Assembly (NCBI GenBank): GCA_964492615.1
Contig: CAZBKZ010000010.1
Location: 7,280-71,279 of the forward strand
Reading direction: 5' to 3'
From: JAABTH01 sp964492615
Lineage (GTDB): Bacteria; Bacillota; Dethiobacteria; DTU022
DNA length: 64,000 nt
Shown here: piece after piece, positions 59,416 through 64,000 of the stretch
How positions within the stretch are numbered: position 1 is the first letter of the stretch
Layout of the letters: each line of letters begins with the position of its first letter
Translations under genes and position numbers: made by a program
Notes under the pieces: model-generated
The model's input: the letters and a program-made list of their open reading frames with translations, nothing else
Told to the model about the DNA's origin: nothing
The model's database searches: none

Positions 59416-61316
59416 ATATTTTTTTCTAAAATCTCTTTTTTGATTTTGGCAATAAAGTCATCCAGGCCGAACTCACCAAGATCACCTTCCCGCCGGTGCC
59501 TTACGGCTATTTTTCCATTTTCAGCTTCCCTGTCTCCTGCTATTAACATGTAGGAAACCTTTTTTACCTGGCCTTCACGGATTTTATACCCTACTTTTTC
59601 ATTGCGCTGGTCAAGCTCGACACGCAGTTCTTCCTGCTTCAACTTATCATATATTTTTTCAGCATACCCGTGGCTGCGATCGGTAACAGGGATAATAAGG
59701 ACTTGAACCGGAGCAAGCCAGGCGGGGAAAGCACCCCCGTAATGCTCAATAAGCAGGGCAAAAAGCCTCTCCATTGATCCATAAACAACGCGATGAATAA
59801 CAGCCGGCCTGTGCCTGGCCCCATCCTCACCGATATAGGTTAAATCAAACTTTTCCGGCATCTGGAAATCCAGTTGTATAGTCCCACACTGCCAGCTGCG
59901 GCCCAGGCAGTCCTGGAGGTGAAAATCTATTTTAGGACCATAGAAAGCTCCGTCCCCCTCGTTAACTTTAAAATCAATATCTCTTTCCCTGAGAACTTTT
60001 TCCAGTATAGCTGTCGCCTTATCCCACATTTCCGCAGAACCCATGGCCTTTTCAGGCCTCGTGCTCAGTTCAATATGATAATTAAAACCAAAGACTGTGT
60101 AAAAACGATCCATCAGGTCAATAACACCAGCAACCTCGCTTTCAACCTGGTCGGGGAGCATGAATATATGCGCGTCGTCCTGTGTGAAAGAGCGCACCCG
60201 CATCAACCCGTGCAGGGTTCCGGAGAGTTCATGACGATGAACAATACCCATTTCAGCTATGCGCCTCGGAAAATCACGGTAACTGTGCATTTTAGAGCGA
60301 TAAACCAACATAGCGCCAGGACAATTCATCGGTTTTACAGCAAAATCCTGCTCGTCGATTTTCGTGAAATACATATTTTCGCGAAAGTGATCCCAGTGAC
60401 CCGACTGTTCCCAAAGGGTTCGGTTAAGAATCAGAGGCGTCCTGATTTCTTCATAGCCGGCCTTGCGATGTTCCACCCGCCAGAAATCTGTGAGCGCTTG
60501 CCAGATGATCATCCCATTATTGTGGAGAAATGGGAATCCTGGTCCCTCTTCCTGCAGGCTAAAGAGGTCCAGCTCTCGCCCCAGCTTACGATGATCTCGT
60601 TTTTTTGCCTCTTCTATCAAGTGCAGGTGTTCCTGCAATTGTTCTTTACTGGGAAATGCTGTCCCATAGATCCTCTGGAGCATGGGGTTTTTTTCACTAC
60701 CCCTCCAGTATGCACCGGCCAGGCCGGTTAGTTTGAATGCTTTAACCAGGCCGGTGTGGCTGAGATGAGGTCCGGCACAAAGATCGATAAAATCGTCCTG
60801 TTCATAACAGCTGATTACGACATCTTCAGGAAGATCATTGATTAATTCAACTTTATAAGTTTCGTTTTTTTCTTCGAATAGTTGAAGCGCTTCTTTCCTG
60901 CTCATTTCCCTGCGCTGAATCGGTTTTCTTTCCCTGATAATTTTTTTCATTTCTTTTTCGATCACAGGCAGCTGATCGGCAGAAATCTGTTCATCAAAAT
61001 CAATATCATAATAAAACCCATTTTCAATGGCAGGGCCGATACCTAGTTTTGCAGTTGGATATAATCTTTTAACTGCATGAGCCAGTATATGACTGGAAGT
61101 GTGCCTGTATATTTCCGCCCCCTTGGGAGAATTGAAATCGACAAAAGTCACTTCACTTTCCCCGGACAAAGGACTGTTCAGGTCACACTCTTTGCCATCT
61201 ACAAGAACAGCAATAATATTCTTATCTTCTGCAACCTTCTCTTTATATAGATCCATGCAGGTTGTTCCGCTGGGATACTCGGCCTGCAACCCGTTTTTTT
61301 TAATTATTATGCTCAT
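59412..61316 (-). CDS. thrS: Threonyl-tRNA synthetase
   Basis: The order is TGS domain (1-62), editing SAD domain with HTSSHILAHAV and the later CAGPHLSHTG, class II catalytic core with the zinc Cys in MNCPGAM and motif 2 around RIAEMGIVHRHE, then an anticodon domain near PVQVLIIPV. It has 634 residues. The ATG at 61316 has GGAGGAG. Unlike many Firmicutes thrS genes, the 67-base upstream gap leaves no room for a T-box. Confidence 0.97.
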   Translation of the reverse strand: MSIIIKKNGLQAEYPSGTTCMDLYKEKVAEDKNIIAVLVDGKECDLNSPLSGESEVTFVDFNSPKGAEIYRHTSSHILAHAVKRLYPTAKLGIGPAIENGFYYDIDFDEQISADQLPVIEKEMKKIIRERKPIQRREMSRKEALQLFEEKNETYKVELINDLPEDVVISCYEQDDFIDLCAGPHLSHTGLVKAFKLTGLAGAYWRGSEKNPMLQRIYGTAFPSKEQLQEHLHLIEEAKKRDHRKLGRELDLFSLQEEGPGFPFLHNNGMIIWQALTDFWRVEHRKAGYEEIRTPLILNRTLWEQSGHWDHFRENMYFTKIDEQDFAVKPMNCPGAMLVYRSKMHSYRDFPRRIAEMGIVHRHELSGTLHGLMRVRSFTQDDAHIFMLPDQVESEVAGVIDLMDRFYTVFGFNYHIELSTRPEKAMGSAEMWDKATAILEKVLRERDIDFKVNEGDGAFYGPKIDFHLQDCLGRSWQCGTIQLDFQMPEKFDLTYIGEDGARHRPAVIHRVVYGSMERLFALLIEHYGGAFPAWLAPVQVLIIPVTDRSHGYAEKIYDKLKQEELRVELDQRNEKVGYKIREGQVKKVSYMLIAGDREAENGKIAVRHRREGDLGEFGLDDFIAKIKKEILEKNI

Positions 61317-61383
61317 TGGCTTCTCCTCCTTCGCCGACTATTTATTAACATATCTTTTTAGCCAGTAAATACTGTTTAATTTG

Positions 61384-62310
61384 CTACCCTTTCAACTGCA
61401 TCGCCCCGGGTAATAATTCGATTTCTACCGGCGCTTTCCCAGGTTGTTCACCATCAAGGTCGAGCAGGGCGCTTTCCGATGAATATACAACAACATTCTT
61501 CCCCTTCATTGTGGTTATATTTGGATGAAAAAGGTGCTTGCCCGCATACACCTTGGGCAGGTTTACTATCAGGCTTGCTTTGGTCATCCCCTTAATAACA
61601 ACTATATCAAACTCCCCGTCACTAATATCTGCCCCGGGTGCGATACACATTCCTCCACCAAAATAACGTCCGTTACCAACCACAATTACAGCTACTTTTT
61701 CTTTAAAAACCTCTTTGCCATCGATCGATATAGTCATTGCTTTATTCTTATAAAGTAACAGGCTGACCAGGGTGCCCCATAAAAATGAGATGAATCCACC
61801 AAGAGCCTTGCTGGTTCGGTTAACCCGGGCCACAGTTTCCCCATCAAGCCCGATACCGGCAATGTTAATAAATGACCTTTTTTCCTGCTTCCCTTCGTTA
61901 CTGATATAGTTAACCCTTCCCAGGTCAACTGAACGAACCGGGCTGTTTAAAATATGCAGGACAGCTTCGTTGATCCCTTCAGGCGTACCGATTGTCCGGC
62001 CTAAATCACGTCCTGTCCCAGTAGACATAAAACCGGCAGCAGCAAGTTCATTAATTGGCTTTCCATCCTCAAAAAAACCATTTACCACTTCGTTTGCAGT
62101 GCCATCTCCACCAACTGATATGATCAGGTTATATCCATCATACAAGTAATTCCTTGTAATTTCTGTAGCGTGATGCGGTGCGCCGGTAAAAGTAACATCA
62201 ATCGAAACACCGGCATTTTTAAAAGCATTCTCCACTTCCGGCCATTTTTTACCGGTCTTACCATTGGCAGAAGCCGGATTAACAACAACAGCAATCTTAT
62301 TAGGTTGCAA
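61384..62310 (-). CDS. Diacylglycerol/lipid kinase (YegS/BmrU family)
   Basis: The family phosphorylates diacylglycerol or related lipids at the membrane. Present are VVNPASANGKTG, the phosphate-binding SVGGDGTANEVVNG, and GTGRDLGRTIG. Length is about 308 residues. TTG 62310 is preferred because AGAGGT lies seven bases upstream; the GTG at 62319 overlaps it. It lies upstream of thrS. Confidence 0.88.
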   Translation of the reverse strand: MQPNKIAVVVNPASANGKTGKKWPEVENAFKNAGVSIDVTFTGAPHHATEITRNYLYDGYNLIISVGGDGTANEVVNGFFEDGKPINELAAAGFMSTGTGRDLGRTIGTPEGINEAVLHILNSPVRSVDLGRVNYISNEGKQEKRSFINIAGIGLDGETVARVNRTSKALGGFISFLWGTLVSLLLYKNKAMTISIDGKEVFKEKVAVIVVGNGRYFGGGMCIAPGADISDGEFDIVVIKGMTKASLIVNLPKVYAGKHLFHPNITTMKGKNVVVYSSESALLDLDGEQPGKAPVEIELLPGAMQLKG

Positions 62311-62473
62311 GCAGGGCACCTCTTTTCTGTTATCCTGGTATGCTAAATCCTTATATTTTTATCCGATTGCCTGTATGATGAATAAGTATGTAATCAATTA
62401 TAACACAATAGAAACAATAACAAACCTCTCTGCAGGCAACTGCTTTATCCTGAAACTAAAAAGAATGTTACTC

Positions 62474-62506
62474 ATAAAAAAGCCTGTGCATTATATGCAC
62501 AGGCTT
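62474..62506 (-). terminator. Strong terminator after livF
   Basis: On the minus strand AAGCCTGTGCA pairs with TGCACAGGCTT over a five-base loop, an 11-bp stem, followed by TTTTTA. Confidence 0.93.
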
Positions 62507-62528
62507 GCTATCAGCAAGAAATAAGTAT

Positions 62529-63233
62529 TTATAAACCAAGATATGCTTTCTTAATATTGTCATCTTCAAGAAGAAAGTCACATGCCCCGCTCGATACAAT
62601 ACTGCCATTTTCCAGAACATAAGCACGGTCGGCTATCTCGAGACTTTGCTTAACATTCTGTTCGACAAGGAAAATGGTCAGCCCCTGATCGCGAAGCATC
62701 TTCAGCATTTCAAATGATTCTTTAACTAATTTTGGCGCCATGCCATACGACAGTTCGTCAAACATGCCCACTTTCGGACCGGACATTAAACAGCGTCCCA
62801 TAGCCAGCATCTGTCTTTCTCCACCGCTGAGGGTTTTTGCCAGCTGTTTTCTTCTATCCTTCAACTTGGGAAATGTTTGATAAACCTTTACAAGCATTTC
62901 GTTCTTTTTCTTCCAGTTTTCTTTAAGAAATGCTCCCATTTCAAGGTTTTCCTGGATTGACATATCCGGAAATAGCCTGCCTCCCTCGGGCAGGTAAGAA
63001 ATACCCATTTCGACAACGCTGTTGGGCGTTAAACCGGTTATATCTTTACCCATAAAGGTGACGCTGCCCGCAGCCGGCTTCATTAGTCCGGCTATAACAT
63101 TAAGCAAAGTTGTTTTTCCTGCGCCGTTTCCTCCGACAAGGGCAACAATTTCACCTTCTTTAATATTAAGACACACATCCCACAACACTTGGACATTTCC
63201 ATAGAAAGCATTTATATTCTTTACTTCTAACAT
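62529..63233 (-). CDS. livF: Branched-chain amino acid-type ABC transporter ATPase LivF
   Basis: Walker A GGNGAGKTTLLN, signature LSGGERQMLAMGR and Walker B MFDELSYGM define the ABC ATPase; LSYGMAPKLV is characteristic of LivF. The ATG at 63233 lies eight bases after the livG stop, giving 234 residues, standard for LivF; the upstream extension is rejected. The permease genes livHM and binding protein are not in the window. Related systems move amides or urea as well as Leu/Ile/Val. Confidence 0.93.
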   Translation of the reverse strand: MLEVKNINAFYGNVQVLWDVCLNIKEGEIVALVGGNGAGKTTLLNVIAGLMKPAAGSVTFMGKDITGLTPNSVVEMGISYLPEGGRLFPDMSIQENLEMGAFLKENWKKKNEMLVKVYQTFPKLKDRRKQLAKTLSGGERQMLAMGRCLMSGPKVGMFDELSYGMAPKLVKESFEMLKMLRDQGLTIFLVEQNVKQSLEIADRAYVLENGSIVSSGACDFLLEDDNIKKAYLGL

Positions 63234-63243
63234 AGGCTCCACT

Positions 63244-63966
63244 TCACTCTCCCAGGTAGACTTCGATAACGGCACTGCTATTGCAGACATCATCTGGACA
63301 ACCTTCAGCCAGCAGTTTACCGTGATGCAAAACGAGAATCCGTTTGCATATACTCATGATTGCTTTCATTACGTGCTCAATCATAATTATGGTAATACCC
63401 CGTTCCTGAATGCGCCGGACAAGATCCATTGACTCAGTAACTTCTGTGGGGTTTAATCCAGCCATCAGTTCATCCAGAAGCATCATTTCAGGCTTGGTTG
63501 CCAGGGCGCGCGCTACCTCCACACGCTTCTGGTTTACAAGAGTTAAACTGCCGGCTACATTATCCTGAATATCTCTTATACCAACAAAATCGATACATTC
63601 TTCAGCTACTGCGGCAGCTGCTTCTTTCGACTGTTTACTATCCGGGGAACCAAAAAGCGAGCCGAGCAGAACATTTTGATAAACACTCATTTCCGGGAAG
63701 ACCTTTACGGCCTGGAAGGTTCTTACCAACCCTTTATGGCAGATGTAATTAGGCTTCAATCCGACAATATTTTCATTTTTAAAATAAATATTGCCGGAAT
63801 TTGGTACATAGGTACCTGCTATCAAATTAAACAGGGTTGTTTTACCGGCTCCGTTTGGCCCGATCAAACCCAGCAGTTCACCTTTTTCAACCTGCAAATC
63901 AACGCCGCCTACTGCGGCCAGTCCGCCAAAATATTTTGTTAAGCCTTCAACTTTTAGTATCTGCAT
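63244..63966 (-). CDS. livG: Branched-chain amino acid-type ABC transporter ATPase LivG
   Basis: Walker A GPNGAGKTTLFN, an ABC signature-like region LTLVNQKRVEVARALA (the usual LSGG is LVNQ here) and Walker B MLLDELMAGLNPTE. It has 240 residues, slightly short of the common ~255. The ATG at 63966 follows GGAGGGG. It forms the ATPase pair with LivF; the upstream genes continue past the window edge. Confidence 0.91.
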   Translation of the reverse strand: MQILKVEGLTKYFGGLAAVGGVDLQVEKGELLGLIGPNGAGKTTLFNLIAGTYVPNSGNIYFKNENIVGLKPNYICHKGLVRTFQAVKVFPEMSVYQNVLLGSLFGSPDSKQSKEAAAAVAEECIDFVGIRDIQDNVAGSLTLVNQKRVEVARALATKPEMMLLDELMAGLNPTEVTESMDLVRRIQERGITIIMIEHVMKAIMSICKRILVLHHGKLLAEGCPDDVCNSSAVIEVYLGE

Positions 63967-64000
63967 TTTCCCCTCCTGGACTTCCCGACCTTAACTTCTT

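Noticed and set aside
59874..60731. 285-codon open frame opposite thrS
   Set aside because: It lies wholly inside the thrS catalytic region, with no SD or recognisable domain.
1..64000. CRISPR arrays, insertion sequences, rRNA or tRNA genes, phage att sites
   Set aside because: No regularly spaced repeats, transposase motifs, tRNA cloverleaf or rRNA sequence were recognised on reading; short repeats present are explained as hairpins or operators.

Overview
The window looks like the chromosome of an anaerobic, Gram-positive, low- to moderate-GC bacterium of the Clostridia type. The evidence is the gene order of the large clusters, CodY, the pheST T-box leader, frequent GTG/TTG starts with strong Shine-Dalgarno (SD) sequences, a rubredoxin, a KtrAB-type potassium system, and no outer-membrane genes. 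I saw no rRNA, tRNA, CRISPR array, insertion sequence or prophage. The species cannot be named from this sequence alone.

Layout. 1-4.3 kb: a truncated TctC-type binding lipoprotein, a divergent DUF401 permease and a fatty-acyl-AMP-ligase-like enzyme. 4.3-18.4 kb (minus strand): uvrD/pcrA, cimA, three tandem M42 aminopeptidases, dprA, topA, xerC, hslV, hslU, codY. This is the Firmicutes dprA-topA-xerC-hslVU-codY neighbourhood, without trmFO and with the peptidases and cimA upstream. 18.5-20.5 kb (plus): two DUF1538 membrane proteins and a small PII-like protein, the least understood module here. 20.5-22.5 kb: rubredoxin and comM. 22.5-27.3 kb: a TetR regulator facing an MMPL transporter plus a secreted heptad-repeat partner, with a very clear double-operator divergent promoter. 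27.5-42.9 kb (minus): the classic translation, secretion and chromosome cluster rpmF-plsX-acpP-rnc-smc-ftsY / ylxM-ffh-rpsP-khpA-rimM-trmD-rplS-lepB-rbgA-rnhB-yraN, interrupted once by an RDD membrane protein on the opposite strand. 42.8-47.5 kb: a NusG-II-domain protein, an orphan CheC phosphatase, a class A PBP with FN3 and PASTA-like tails, and an unknown 91-residue protein. 47.5-58 kb (minus): zapA, cvpA, mpg, mutS2; T-box-pheST; KtrAB and a TrmH-type methyltransferase. 58-64 kb (minus): infC-rpmI-rplT with a structured leader, thrS, a lipid kinase, and the ATPases livG and livF of a branched-chain amino-acid-type ABC transporter.

How the parts fit. Most of the window is housekeeping: ribosome assembly, SRP secretion, chromosome segregation, DNA repair and uptake, and tRNA charging. 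CodY, cimA (isoleucine via citramalate), the M42 peptidases and LivFG share a branched-chain amino-acid and peptide theme, but no convincing CodY box was found. The accessory parts most worth study are the DUF1538-DUF1538-PII operon, the TetR/MMPL/heptad-repeat circuit, the AUU start inferred for yraN beside the classic AUU start of infC, and the small unknown genes after acpP and after mutS2.
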